From Rhodococcus sp. OK519 (GTDB taxonomy: Bacteria; Actinomycetota; Actinomycetes; Mycobacteriales; Mycobacteriaceae), in NCBI RefSeq assembly GCF_003051005.1, contig NZ_QAOW01000001.1:868001-932000 (forward strand): a stretch of DNA of 64,000 nt, written 5' to 3'. Shown in pieces: positions 48,951 through 57,854 of the stretch; within the stretch, counting starts at the first letter, position 1; the number at the start of each line of letters is the position of its first letter. The notes under the pieces are model-generated. The model saw only the letters and a program-made list of their open reading frames with translations, had not been told where the DNA came from and did no database searches. A program made the translations under genes and the position numbers.

Positions 48951-49538
48951 CTACGGGTTGGGTACCGGCGCGGGGTCGAGCGGCTTCTGCGGCAGCGACT
49001 GCGCGACTGCGGCCGAGCCGTCCTGCAGCGGGGTCGGGCCCGACCCGTTGGGCACGGTCAGCGCGACGTATACCCCGCGGTCGACCGCGTACCACGTACT
49101 GGCCTCGATACCCTGCGGGGCGCCCGAGATTTCGAACCATTGGACGCCGTCGACCACGCTGAGCGGCGATGCCTGGTTGAACTCGGGGGGACGAGGCAGG
49201 CCGCACCGCATCACGACGGGCTCGCCCTCGGTGGGCTGCCACGCGGCGGTGGCCTCAGGCGCCGGGTCGCGCAGTTCGGCTCGCGTGTAGTCGCCGAGGT
49301 CTTCGGGCAGGTTGTCCATCAGCGTGGTGCATTCCGCGGACTGGGCTGCCGGCGCCTCGACGGGGCCGAGCCCGACATCTTCCTTCACGGGGGAACGCCC
49401 GGCGATCGCAGCGGCGACGATGACACCGATGACGAGCGCGACGGGAAGTGCGACGGCAGTCGCGATGAGCGCGGGGCTGCGCTTCTCCGCCGGATGCGTT
49501 TCGGTCTGCTCTGGTGTGGGGTTTTCGGGTTCGGACAT
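48951..49538 (-). CDS. DUF3515 membrane-anchored protein
   Basis: A 195-residue protein with a hydrophilic Glu/Pro/Thr-rich start (MSEPENPTPEQTETHPAEKR), one membrane helix (ALIATAVALPVALVIGVIVAAAIA) and an extracytoplasmic domain with two cysteines (SAECTTLM, VVMRCGLPRP) that may form a disulfide. This is DUF3515, function unknown; Rv2980 is the positional match. ATG 49538. It is one base away from the end of the AsnC-type gene upstream on the same strand, so the two are probably one operon. Location beside ddl hints at an envelope role, which is inference. Confidence 0.8.
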   Translation of the reverse strand: MSEPENPTPEQTETHPAEKRSPALIATAVALPVALVIGVIVAAAIAGRSPVKEDVGLGPVEAPAAQSAECTTLMDNLPEDLGDYTRAELRDPAPEATAAWQPTEGEPVVMRCGLPRPPEFNQASPLSVVDGVQWFEISGAPQGIEASTWYAVDRGVYVALTVPNGSGPTPLQDGSAAVAQSLPQKPLDPAPVPNP

Positions 49539-49539
49539 C

Positions 49540-49788
49540 TCAGTTCTCGGTCGGTGCGGCGGGCGCCGCGATCTGGCAGGTCAGGATGCGGGTGATTCCT
49601 CGGACCTTCTTCAGGTCGTCGACGACGTCGGTCAGTCCCGACTCTGCGGGTGCCCCGACGCGGGCAATGACGTCGTACGGTCCGACCACGTCCTCGGCCG
49701 AGTCGACGCCGGCGATGCGCGAGAGCGTCGCCGCGATCGCCGCGGCCTTGCCGACCTCGGTCTGGATCAGTACGTAAGCCTGCACCAC
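49540..49788 (-). CDS. Stand-alone Lrp/AsnC ligand-binding domain protein
   Basis: An 82-residue protein consisting only of the AsnC/Lrp effector (RAM) domain: AYVLIQTEVGKAAAIAATLSRIAGV, then VVGPYDVIARVGAP and LKKVRGITRILTCQI. No DNA-binding helix-turn-helix precedes it. Such single domains form amino-acid-binding oligomers and may modulate full-length Lrp proteins or enzymes. Two GTG codons in a row can serve as start (49788, 49785). It is co-directional with DUF3515 and divergent from thiL. Confidence 0.8.
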   Translation of the reverse strand: MVQAYVLIQTEVGKAAAIAATLSRIAGVDSAEDVVGPYDVIARVGAPAESGLTDVVDDLKKVRGITRILTCQIAAPAAPTEN

Positions 49789-50021
49789 GGGTCCGTCCTT
49801 CCCGTCGTCGTACGCCGTCGCCTCGGTAGAGTCGCGGGGATCCGCGGGACGCCGGTTCCGGCGCCTCGCACCGGGATGCCCGGCCGCACACTAAAAGGTA
49901 CCGCAGTCGCGGGAGTCGAATCCTCGGACCGGACGACACCGTCGGCGCACACGAGACTGGGAGGCCCACCATCGAAACCTCGCGACCACAGCACGACGAC
50001 GCCGATCGCACCGTCGCCGGG

Positions 50022-50978
50022 ATGGGCGAGTTCGCGGTGATCGGGCGGGCAGTCGAGGGCCGCACACAGCCGCCGACCACGCTGCTCGGACCGGGCGACG
50101 ACGCCGCCGTCGTGCGGATGCCCGACGGCCGGGCGGCGGTGTCGGCGGACATGCTCGTCGAGCACCGGCACTTCCGCCTGGACTGGTCGACGCCCGAGGA
50201 AGTGGGCCGAAAGGCGGTGGCTCAGAACGGTGCGGACATCGCCGCGATGGGCGGGCGGCCGACGGCGTTCCTGGTCTCCCTCGGCTGCCCGCCCGACACC
50301 CCGGCGTCGGTGGCGTCGGGGATCTCGGACGGCCTGGGCAGAGCGGCGGAGGCGCTCGGGGCGGGGGTGGTCGGCGGCGATCTGGTCCAGGCCGACGAGA
50401 TCGTCGTGTCGGTCACGGTCCTCGGCGACCTGGAGGGCCGGAGTCCGGTGCTGCGCTCGGGTGCGCGCGAGGGCGACGTCGTTGCCGTCGCGGGAACACT
50501 CGGACGGTCGGCGGCGGGGCTCGCGCTACTGCTCGCGGGCGGCGATCGGTCGGCGGCGGGGGTGTCCGAGCTGATCGACGCACACCGTGTCCCCACGCCT
50601 CCGTACGAGCAGGGTGTCGCGGCGGCGATCGCCGGGGCGAGTGCCATGACCGACATCTCCGACGGCCTCGTGGCCGACCTCGGGCACATCGCGGAGGCGT
50701 CGAACGTCCGGATCAGGATCGATCGGAGCCGGATCCTTCAGGATCCCGTCCTGCTCGACGCGGCCCGGTCTCTGGCACGGGATCCGTGGGAGTGGGTCCT
50801 GGCAGGCGGCGAGGACCACGCGCTCGCGGCGACGTTCCCGAAGGGGACGGATCTTCCCGAAGGCTGGTCGGTGATCGGAGACGTTGTTTCCGGCGCGGAC
50901 GGTGGCGGTGGCGGGGTTCTCGTCGACGGCCGGCCGTGGGCGACGTCCGGTGGCTGGCAGAGCTTCGACGCGGGATAG
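50022..50978 (+). CDS. thiL: Thiamine-monophosphate kinase
   Basis: A 318-residue (from this ATG) kinase that makes thiamine diphosphate from the monophosphate. Motifs: GEFAVIGRAV, LLGPGDDAAVVRMPDGR (metal aspartates), VSADMLVEHRHFRLDW, QNGADIAAMGGRPTAFLVSLG, GGDLVQAD and TDISDGLVADLGHIAEAS. The start is uncertain. The ATG has no ribosome site, while a strong GGGAGG (49959-49964) stands six bases before an in-frame ATC at 49971. That start would add 17 residues and align the N-terminus with the longer mycobacterial protein. It may therefore start at ATC. thiL precedes ung as in Rv2977c-Rv2976c. Confidence 0.92.
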   Translation: MGEFAVIGRAVEGRTQPPTTLLGPGDDAAVVRMPDGRAAVSADMLVEHRHFRLDWSTPEEVGRKAVAQNGADIAAMGGRPTAFLVSLGCPPDTPASVASGISDGLGRAAEALGAGVVGGDLVQADEIVVSVTVLGDLEGRSPVLRSGAREGDVVAVAGTLGRSAAGLALLLAGGDRSAAGVSELIDAHRVPTPPYEQGVAAAIAGASAMTDISDGLVADLGHIAEASNVRIRIDRSRILQDPVLLDAARSLARDPWEWVLAGGEDHALAATFPKGTDLPEGWSVIGDVVSGADGGGGGVLVDGRPWATSGGWQSFDAG

Positions 50979-50987
50979 GTTGCACGC

Positions 50988-51509
50988 ATGGCTATCTACG
51001 CACTCGGTGAGCGCGAACCCGACATCGCACCGGACGCCTACGTCCACCCGGATGCCGTCGTGATCGGTGCCGTCACCCTCGGTCCGGGCGCCTCGATCTG
51101 GCCGCAGGCAGTCCTGCGCGGCGACTACGGCACCATCAGCGTCGGTGCGGGCACCAACATCCAGGACGGCACGGTGATTCACTGCACCTCGATCGATGCC
51201 ACCGTCATCGGTGCGGGTTGCGTCGTGGGGCACAACGCCCACATCGAAGGCGCGCAGATAGGCGACAACTGCCTCATCGCCTCCGGTTCGATCGTGCTGA
51301 ACGGCTCGGTCGTCGGAGCCGGGTCGGTGGTCGGCGCCGGCGCGGTGGTGCCCTTCAAGTTCGTGGTGCCGCCCCGCAGCATGGCGCTGGGCGTTCCGGC
51401 CAAGGTACGGGAGGGCTACGAGGTTCCCGAGGGCCACCTCGACCTCAACGTGAAGTTGTACGCCGCGAACGCCGCGTTCTACCGCGACGCGCTGCGCAGG
51501 CTCGACTGA
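50988..51509 (+). CDS. Gamma-class carbonic anhydrase-like (left-handed beta-helix) protein
   Basis: A 173-residue hexapeptide-repeat protein of the gamma-carbonic anhydrase/PaaY group. The repeated turns ([27 protein letters not shown]) and histidines in [15 protein letters not shown] match the zinc-ligand positions seen in Cam-like enzymes. Whether it hydrates CO2 or acts as an acyltransferase/thioesterase accessory is not shown. ATG 50988, 9 bp after thiL. It overlaps the ung start by one base (TGATG), so thiL, this gene and ung form an operon. Confidence 0.85.
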   Translation: MAIYALGEREPDIAPDAYVHPDAVVIGAVTLGPGASIWPQAVLRGDYGTISVGAGTNIQDGTVIHCTSIDATVIGAGCVVGHNAHIEGAQIGDNCLIASGSIVLNGSVVGAGSVVGAGAVVPFKFVVPPRSMALGVPAKVREGYEVPEGHLDLNVKLYAANAAFYRDALRRLD

Positions 51510-52186
51510 TGGCGTCCCAGGCATTGACCGACCTGATCGATCCGGGCTGGGCGAAGGCTCTCGCGCCGGTCGAGGGCCGGATTGCCGAGATGGGTGATTT
51601 CCTGCGCGCCGAGACCGCGGCTGGACGGCAGTACCTTCCGAGTGGCGAGAACGTGCTGCGCGCGTTCACGCATCCGTTCGAGGACGTGCGCGTATTGATC
51701 GTCGGGCAGGATCCTTATCCGACGCCGGGACATGCTGTGGGCCTGAGCTTTTCGGTGGCCCCCGATGTCCGTCCCGTGCCGCGGAGCCTGAAGAACATCT
51801 TCGCCGAGTACAGCACTGACCTCGAGTATCCAACGCCGTCGAACGGCGATCTGACGCCGTGGACCGAAAACGGTGTGCTGCTGCTCAACAGGGTCCTGAC
51901 GGTGGCACCCGGCGACGCCGGATCACACCGGCGCAAGGGCTGGGAAGCCGTCACCGAACAGGCGATCCGCGCACTCGTGGAACGGCAGACGCCGATGGTC
52001 GCCATCTTGTGGGGCCGCGACGCGGCGACCCTGAAACCGATGCTCGGCGACATTCCGACGGTCGAGTCCGCGCACCCGTCTCCGCTGTCGGCGTCGCGTG
52101 GATTCTTCGGGTCGCGGCCGTTCAGTCGCGCCAATGCCCTGCTCGCGGAACTCGGTGCGGACCAGGTGGATTGGCGCCTGCCCTGA
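51509..52186 (+). CDS. ung: Uracil-DNA glycosylase
   Basis: A 225-residue family 1 UDG that removes uracil from DNA. The catalytic water-activating loop is [18 protein letters not shown] (Asp in QDPYP), the uracil-recognition strand is [13 protein letters not shown] and the DNA-intercalation loop is [16 protein letters not shown] 51509 overlaps the preceding stop; the longer frame runs through the carbonic anhydrase-like gene and is spurious. Important in high-GC genomes where cytosine deamination is frequent. Matches Rv2976c. Confidence 0.96.
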   Translation: MASQALTDLIDPGWAKALAPVEGRIAEMGDFLRAETAAGRQYLPSGENVLRAFTHPFEDVRVLIVGQDPYPTPGHAVGLSFSVAPDVRPVPRSLKNIFAEYSTDLEYPTPSNGDLTPWTENGVLLLNRVLTVAPGDAGSHRRKGWEAVTEQAIRALVERQTPMVAILWGRDAATLKPMLGDIPTVESAHPSPLSASRGFFGSRPFSRANALLAELGADQVDWRLP

Positions 52187-52210
52187 CGCCGAACCTGCCC
52201 TGAAGGCGGG

Positions 52211-52241
52211 TGTCCCGTACCGCCGTCGGCGGTACGGGACA
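52211..52241. terminator. Bidirectional terminator between ung and the enoyl-CoA hydratase gene
   Basis: Perfect 14-bp stem TGTCCCGTACCGCC (52211-52224) and GGCGGTACGGGACA (52228-52241), loop GTC, between convergent genes. Confidence 0.9.
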
Positions 52242-52246
52242 TCGGC

Positions 52247-53050
52247 TCAGGAGTTGCGGACGGACGAGAAGTCGGGACGGCGCTTCTCGACGAAGGCGTC
52301 GACGCCCTCGCGCCCGGTGGCCCCGTCGGCCGCCGCGGAGATCGACGCGGTCTCGGCGTCCAGCTGCTCGGACAGCGTGTTGGTTCGGCTGCTCGTGAAG
52401 AGGTTCTTGATGCCGGCGTAGGACGCGCTCGGCCCGGCCGCGAGTGTCCGTGCCACCCGCAGAGCCTCGTCCTGTACCTGGTCGTCCTCCACGATTCGGC
52501 TGAGCAGGCCGAGTCGGACCGACTCCTCGCCGTTCAGGACGGCGTCGGTGAGGAGGATCTCGCGCGCTCGGGATGCGCCGACGATACGCGGAAGCGTCCA
52601 GGACATGCCGCCGTCCGGAGTGAATCCGATGGACGGGTAGGCGGGGCGCAGCTTGGTCGAGGTGCCGCCGATCGCGATGTCGGCGAGGCACACGATGCTC
52701 ATGCCGGCACCCGCGGCCCAGCCGTGGACGGCCGCGACGACGGGGACGCTCGTCTCGTCCAGCGCGCGAACGAACTCGTGGAACGCGGTTGCGATCTCGC
52801 CGACGAACTCGCCGCGGTTCTCGGCCGAGGCGAAGGCCCGGACGTTGCCGCCGGCGCAGAAGTTCGCGCCGTCACCGACGAGTAGCACCGCGCCCACGTC
52901 GTTGCCGACCGCGCGGAGCGCCGCCGTCGCCGCGGTGATTCCGTCGATATCGAGAGAGGTTCCGTTGGCGGAGGTAGCCACGGCCACGCGGAGCACGCCG
53001 TCCTCGATCCGGACATTGCTGGGTGTGTCGGTTGCAGTCACGTGGAGCAC
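52247..53050 (-). CDS. Enoyl-CoA hydratase/isomerase family protein
   Basis: A 267-residue crotonase-fold protein. The oxyanion-hole segments are visible: GDGANFCAGGNVRAFA and VHGWAAGAGMSIVCLADIAIGG, followed by YPSIGFTPDGGMSWTLPRIVG. The second catalytic Glu of classic hydratases (near the AGAGMSIVCLAD and TPDGG region) is Asp or other here, so isomerase or another crotonase reaction is equally possible. A GTG three codons in (53041) is an alternative start. It lies between ung and rpmB and is not part of the mycobacterial order I recall at this spot. Confidence 0.82.
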   Translation of the reverse strand: MLHVTATDTPSNVRIEDGVLRVAVATSANGTSLDIDGITAATAALRAVGNDVGAVLLVGDGANFCAGGNVRAFASAENRGEFVGEIATAFHEFVRALDETSVPVVAAVHGWAAGAGMSIVCLADIAIGGTSTKLRPAYPSIGFTPDGGMSWTLPRIVGASRAREILLTDAVLNGEESVRLGLLSRIVEDDQVQDEALRVARTLAAGPSASYAGIKNLFTSSRTNTLSEQLDAETASISAAADGATGREGVDAFVEKRRPDFSSVRNS

Positions 53051-53128
53051 AGTAGCCGCTGGACCTGTGCCGTCCGGTAGTCCGTCCCATCCACCGCGAT
53101 GGTCAGGGGGAATCGTGGGCGCGCCGTG

Positions 53129-53173
53129 AAAACGACTGAACCCCCGACACCGGAGGGTATCGGGGGTTCAGTC
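53129..53173 (-). terminator. Rho-independent terminator after rpmB
   Basis: Perfect 14-bp stem GACTGAACCCCCGA (53134-53147) and TCGGGGGTTCAGTC (53160-53173). On the minus strand it is followed by GTTTTC (complement of 53128-53133), as expected for a terminator 25 bases after the rpmB stop. Confidence 0.85.
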
Positions 53174-53198
53174 GAAGACTTGTACTCTGAGGCTGAAA

Positions 53199-53390
53199 TC
53201 AGCCGCGCACGACCTTGCCGGCCTTGAGGCAAGAGGTGCAGACGTTCAGCTTCTTGGTGTTGCCGGGGGCAACCTGAGCACGAACGGGCTGGATGTTCGG
53301 GTTCCAGCGACGGTTGGTACGCCGGTGCGAGTGCGAGACCGACTTACCGAAGCCGGGCCCCTTGGCGCATACGTCGCAGACGGCAGCCAT
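53199..53390 (-). CDS. rpmB: 50S ribosomal protein L28
   Basis: A 63-residue L28: [28 protein letters not shown] and the end [15 protein letters not shown]. Both CxxC pairs are present, so this is the zinc-containing (C+) form, the one replaced by a C- paralogue in zinc-starved mycobacteria. ATG 53390 is preceded by AAGGAG; a frame 40 residues longer is not used. It is divergent from the DAK2-recG unit, the same arrangement as in many bacteria. Confidence 0.96.
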   Translation of the reverse strand: MAAVCDVCAKGPGFGKSVSHSHRRTNRRWNPNIQPVRAQVAPGNTKKLNVCTSCLKAGKVVRG

Positions 53391-53706
53391 AGTCGCGAAC
53401 TCCTTGTGATAGTCAAACATTGTCTTGTTGCTGGCCTTCGAACATGCGAAGTGGAACTCCCCATGCGAGGCAACCCTGTAAGGGTAACCGCATCCGCATG
53501 GATTGGCCAAATCACCGGGACCGAGACGAATGAAGAGCGGATCGGGCCGTGTCGAAGACTGGAATGACGGTACAGGTAGTGCCCGGGCCGTGTGCGGGGG
53601 GTCCGTCGTACGGCCCCGCTAGGCTGGCTGCCTGGGACGAATCGGGACTCTCGAGAGCCGCGTCCCGCTGGTGGCGTGTTACCGACGTAGGGAGAGGACG
53701 ACGCGG

Positions 53707-55362
53707 GTGCTCGAGGTCCTGGAGGCGGTCGACGGCTCCGCGCTGTACCGATGGGCCCGCACCTGCGTGACCGGCATCGAGAAGCGGTGCGACGAGATCA
53801 ACAACCTCAACGTCTTCCCCGTCCCGGATGCGGACACCGGGACCAATCTTCTCGCGACGATGCGCGCAGCGGTCCGGGTGGCCGACCCGCTGACGATCGA
53901 CGAACGAGGCTCCGACGCGTCCGCGGTCGCCAGGGCGCTCGCGCGCGGCGCGGTCACGGGTGCGCGGGGCAATTCGGGGGCGATCCTGTCCCAGGTGCTG
54001 CGGGGAATCGCCGAGACGACCCTGTCTCACAGCCTCGATGCCGACACACTGAGGTCGTCGCTGCGGCACGCCTCCGCGCTCGCACTCGAGGCGGTGAGCG
54101 TCCCGATGGAAGGGACGATCGTGACCGTGCTCGCGGCTGCCGCCGACGCGGTGGCCGCCGAGGATGTGGACGCTCCGCTGTCCCGTCTCGCGAAGTCGGC
54201 GGCGGATGCGGCGGCCGAGGCCCTGCTCCGCACACCGTCCCAGCTGGCCGTTCTCGGGGCGGCCGGTGTGGTGGATGCGGGCGGACGTGGGCTGGTCGTG
54301 ATCCTCGATGCACTGGTCGAGGTCGTCTGTGGCGCAGCGCCCGAACGAGAGGCGTTCCGCACCCCGGCTGTCGAAGGGCCGGCGACGGACGCGGACCACA
54401 GGTGCGGTCCCGCTCATCTCGCGCACGAGGCCGCCGGTCAGGACTACGAGGTGATGTATCTCGTCGCGGAGTCGGACGCGGCGCGCATCGGGGACCTGCG
54501 CGGCCGACTGTGCGCGTTGGGCGACTCGGTCGTCATCGTCGGCGACGGCGAGGAAGAAGCACCCACCTGGTCGGTGCACGTGCACTGCACCGACGCCGGC
54601 GCCGCGGTGGAAGCGGGGCTGGGGGCCGGGCGCCTGCACGACGTGCGGATCACGTGCTTCGTATTGGACGCCGCGCGCACCGAAGTCCCCGGCACGTCCG
54701 AGGTGAGCCCACGAGCCGTTCTGTCGGTGGTCGAGGGGCAGGGCGCCGCGGATCTGTTCGCGCGGGAGGGTGCGCACGTCCTGCGATCCGACGGCGCCGT
54801 CACCCCCGGGCAGTTGCTCGAAGCCATTCGCGGCACCGGTCGTCGAGAGGTCGTGGTGCTGCCCAACGGGGCGCTGCCGGCGCAGGATCTGATCGCTGTC
54901 GGTGCGCGGGCCCGCGCCGACGCCCGCGACGTCGTCTTCCTTCCCAGTTCGTCGACGGTGCAGGCGCTTGCCGCAATCGCGGTGCACGACGCAGAACGGC
55001 TCGCCGTGGACGACGCGTTCGCGATGTCGGAGGCCGCCGCCGCGACCCGGTGGGGTTCGCTGCGGATCGCGGACGAGCGGGCTCTCACCTATGTGGGGAC
55101 GTGCGAGCCGGGAGACGGGCTCGGGCTCGTCGGTCACGAGGTGGTCGTGATCGAGAAGGATGTCGTCGCCGCCGGATGTCGGCTCGTGGATCTGGTACTC
55201 GGTGCCGGCGGTGAGCTCGTGACCGTTCTCCTGGGTGCGCGGGCTGCCGACGGGCTGGGGGAGCGAGTGGCCGCATACATCACCTCACGCCATCCCGGCG
55301 TCGAGGTGATGGTCTACCAGGGCGGTCAGGGGCGCGATGTGTTGCAGTTCGGGGTCGAGTAG
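53707..55362 (+). CDS. DAK2-domain protein (FakA/YloV-like)
   Basis: A 551-residue protein with an N-terminal DAK2 ATP-binding domain (NLNVFPVPDADTGTNLLATM with the metal-binding PDxDTG, ARGARGNSG-type segment VTGARGNSGAILSQVLRG) and a long C-terminal domain like that of fatty-acid kinase FakA/YloV. FakA phosphorylates fatty acids held by FakB; no FakB (DegV) gene lies in this window. Positional match Rv2974c. GTG 53707 is chosen, behind GGGAGAGG; a start 12 codons earlier is possible. It lies directly upstream of recG, as yloV does in many bacteria. Confidence 0.85.
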   Translation: MLEVLEAVDGSALYRWARTCVTGIEKRCDEINNLNVFPVPDADTGTNLLATMRAAVRVADPLTIDERGSDASAVARALARGAVTGARGNSGAILSQVLRGIAETTLSHSLDADTLRSSLRHASALALEAVSVPMEGTIVTVLAAAADAVAAEDVDAPLSRLAKSAADAAAEALLRTPSQLAVLGAAGVVDAGGRGLVVILDALVEVVCGAAPEREAFRTPAVEGPATDADHRCGPAHLAHEAAGQDYEVMYLVAESDAARIGDLRGRLCALGDSVVIVGDGEEEAPTWSVHVHCTDAGAAVEAGLGAGRLHDVRITCFVLDAARTEVPGTSEVSPRAVLSVVEGQGAADLFAREGAHVLRSDGAVTPGQLLEAIRGTGRREVVVLPNGALPAQDLIAVGARARADARDVVFLPSSSTVQALAAIAVHDAERLAVDDAFAMSEAAAATRWGSLRIADERALTYVGTCEPGDGLGLVGHEVVVIEKDVVAAGCRLVDLVLGAGGELVTVLLGARAADGLGERVAAYITSRHPGVEVMVYQGGQGRDVLQFGVE

Positions 55363-55402
55363 AAGGCGATGCGATGGTGAGTACGGCGACGGGAAACTCG
55401 AC

Positions 55403-57658
55403 ATGGCGACGCTGAGCGACCGGCTCGACCACCTCCTGGGTGCGAAGACCGCCGACGCTCTCGTCGACGCGTTCGACATCCGGACCGTGGAGGATCTGCT
55501 GCGGCACTACCCGCAGCGGTACGCGGCGCAGGGCCGAGAGTTGACGGAGAAGGAGCCGGAAGAGGGCTCGCACGTCACGATCATCGCGCGGGTCGTCAAG
55601 GCCGAGGTGGTGAACATGAAGAGCCGGCGCGGACAGATGCTCAAGGTGGTGCTCGCCGCCGAGTCCCAGAGCGTCGACGTCACGTTCTTCAACCCGCACA
55701 AGGTCAAGCACGCCGTGCGCGCGGGTGTCCGGGCCATGTTCTCGGGCACCGTGAAGTACTTCCGCGGCAAGTGGAGCCTGACACATCCGAGCTACCTGAT
55801 CCTCCCCGAGCCCGCCGAGTCGGAGGATCCGGTCGTCTCGATGGCGCACGTCCAGGGCGCGGGCGCGCTTGCCGGCATGGCGCGAGCCACGCAGGATTCC
55901 GAGTCCGGCGTGGACATGTCGATCTTCGACCGCGAATTGATCCCGTTGTATCCGGCGACGCGGGAGGTGGAGAGCTGGACGATTCTCCGTTGTGTGCGCC
56001 AGGTTCTCGATCAACTCGACGTCGTCGAGGATCCGCTCCCGGGTGAGGTCCGCGACGAGCACGGCCTGATCGGACTCGACGAGGCACTGCGCACGGTGCA
56101 TCTGCCCGACACCCGCGACGACATCGGCCGCGCCCAGGAGCGCCTCCGATTCGACGAGGCTACGGCGCTGCAACTGGTGCTCGCGCAGCGCCGGCGAGAC
56201 GTCGCGGTGCGCGTCGCCCCGCAGTGCCCGCCGGCGCCGGACGGGATGGCCGCCGAGTTCGACGGGATGTTGCCGTTCGAACTCACGGACGGACAGAAGG
56301 AGGTGGCCGAGGAGATTTCCCACGATCTCTCCCGGCCCCATCCGATGAACCGTCTGCTTCAGGGCGAGGTGGGTTCGGGCAAGACGATCGTGGCGTTGCG
56401 GGCGATGCTCCAGGCCGTCGACGCCGGGTATCAGTGTGCCCTTCTCGCGCCCACCGAAGTGCTTGCGTCGCAGCATGCCCGGTCACTGCGGGAGATGCTG
56501 GGACCACTCGGGGCGGCGGGAGAGCTGGGTGCCGCCGACGTGGCGACCAAGGTGACGTTGTTGACGGGTTCGATGTCGACAGCTGCCCGGCGGACGGCGC
56601 TGCTCGACATCGTGACCGGAGACTCCGGCATCGTCATCGGCACCCACGCGCTCATCCAGGATCGGGTCGAGTTCTTCAACCTCGGATTCGTTGTGGTCGA
56701 CGAGCAGCATCGGTTCGGCGTCGAGCAGCGTGACCAGTTGCGTTCCCGGGCCCGCGACGGGCTCAGCCCGCACCTGCTCGTCATGACCGCCACGCCGATT
56801 CCGCGCACCATCGCCATGACGGTGCTCGGCGACCTCGAGACATCGACGCTGCGCGAGTTGCCGCAGGGCCGCGCGCCGATCGTGAGCAAGGTGGTCGCCG
56901 CCCGGAAGACCCCGCAGTGGGTCGCACGTGCGTGGGAGCGGATCCGTGAAGAGGTAGCTGCGGGACGGCAGGCGTACATCGTGTGTTCGCGGATCGGGGA
57001 CGGCGACAGCGATGCCGACCTGATCAAGGCAGGCAAGGAGCCGCCGGAGACCAAGTCTGCAGTCGACCTGTTCGACGAGATGCGGTCGGGTCCGATGCAC
57101 GATCTGCGGCTCGGGCTGCTGCACGGCCGGTTGCCGTCGGACGAGAAGGACGCGGTGATGCGCGACTTCACAGCCGGCGACATCGACGTGGTCGTGTGTA
57201 CCACTGTGGTCGAGGTCGGCGTGAACGTTCCGAACGCCACCGTCATGGTGCTGGTGGACGCGGATCGATTCGGCGTGAGCCAGCTCCATCAGCTACGCGG
57301 CCGGGTGGGTCGTGGCAGCCACCAGGGGCTGTGCATCCTCATCACCGACATGATGCCGGGGTCGACGGCGTTCGAGCGGCTCACAGCGGTCGCGGGGACC
57401 AACGACGGCTTCGAACTCGCGCAGCTCGATCTGCGGCAGAGACGCGAGGGCGACGTCCTCGGCTCGGCGCAGTCCGGAAGTACGACGACCCTTCGATTGC
57501 TGTCGCTGCTCGAGCACGAGGACGTGATTGCGGCGGCGCAGTCGTTCGCGCGCGGGGTGATCGAGGACGATCCGGACCTGTCCGGGCACCCGGGTCTCGC
57601 GGCGATGGTCGCGTCCGCTCTGGATTCCGAGCGCATCGAGTTTCTCGAGAAGTCCTGA
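55403..57658 (+). CDS. recG: ATP-dependent DNA helicase RecG
   Basis: A 751-residue helicase that rewinds and reverses stalled forks. The N-terminal wedge domain is an OB fold (HVTIIARVVKAEVVNMKSRRG to YFRGKWSLTHPSYLI). Helicase motifs in order: LLQGEVGSGKT (Walker A), LAPTEVLASQHA, VVDEQHRFGVEQR (DEQH box), MTATPIPRT, CTTVVEVGVNVPNATVMV and QLRGRVGRG. ATG 55403 (MATLSDRLDHLLGAKTADAL) is the natural start. Length and motifs are normal. Corresponds to Rv2973c. Confidence 0.96.
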   Translation: MATLSDRLDHLLGAKTADALVDAFDIRTVEDLLRHYPQRYAAQGRELTEKEPEEGSHVTIIARVVKAEVVNMKSRRGQMLKVVLAAESQSVDVTFFNPHKVKHAVRAGVRAMFSGTVKYFRGKWSLTHPSYLILPEPAESEDPVVSMAHVQGAGALAGMARATQDSESGVDMSIFDRELIPLYPATREVESWTILRCVRQVLDQLDVVEDPLPGEVRDEHGLIGLDEALRTVHLPDTRDDIGRAQERLRFDEATALQLVLAQRRRDVAVRVAPQCPPAPDGMAAEFDGMLPFELTDGQKEVAEEISHDLSRPHPMNRLLQGEVGSGKTIVALRAMLQAVDAGYQCALLAPTEVLASQHARSLREMLGPLGAAGELGAADVATKVTLLTGSMSTAARRTALLDIVTGDSGIVIGTHALIQDRVEFFNLGFVVVDEQHRFGVEQRDQLRSRARDGLSPHLLVMTATPIPRTIAMTVLGDLETSTLRELPQGRAPIVSKVVAARKTPQWVARAWERIREEVAAGRQAYIVCSRIGDGDSDADLIKAGKEPPETKSAVDLFDEMRSGPMHDLRLGLLHGRLPSDEKDAVMRDFTAGDIDVVVCTTVVEVGVNVPNATVMVLVDADRFGVSQLHQLRGRVGRGSHQGLCILITDMMPGSTAFERLTAVAGTNDGFELAQLDLRQRREGDVLGSAQSGSTTTLRLLSLLEHEDVIAAAQSFARGVIEDDPDLSGHPGLAAMVASALDSERIEFLEKS

Positions 57659-57737
57659 GGGCTCGATCGGCGTCCGCACATGCCCAGCGGAACCGGGCCA
57701 GGGTCGGCCCCGGGGCTGTACTGGGGCTTCTTCCCTT

Positions 57738-57793
57738 GTTTGCAAACTTGCCAATTTCGCACGTCAGCGCCCTGATTTGTGAAGTTTGCGAAG
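57738..57793 (+). promoter_or_regulatory. Two inverted AAGTTTGC(A/G)AA sites upstream of pyc
   Basis: Within an unusually AT-rich patch, GTTTGCAAACTTG (57738-57750; reverse complement CAAGTTTGCAAAC) and GAAGTTTGCGAAG (57781-57793) are copies of one motif in opposite orientation, 31 bp apart. GTTTGCAAAC is itself a perfect palindrome. The motif matches the TTTGCAAA-type sites of the RamB/PrpR (MccR) regulators of acetate and propionate metabolism. Probably controls pyc, whose start is 62 bp on. Confidence 0.55.
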
Positions 57794-57854
57794 TGTCCGC
57801 ATCGTGGGAGGGGTACTACCGCAAAGTGGCGCGCGGCACGGTACTTTTCTTCCC

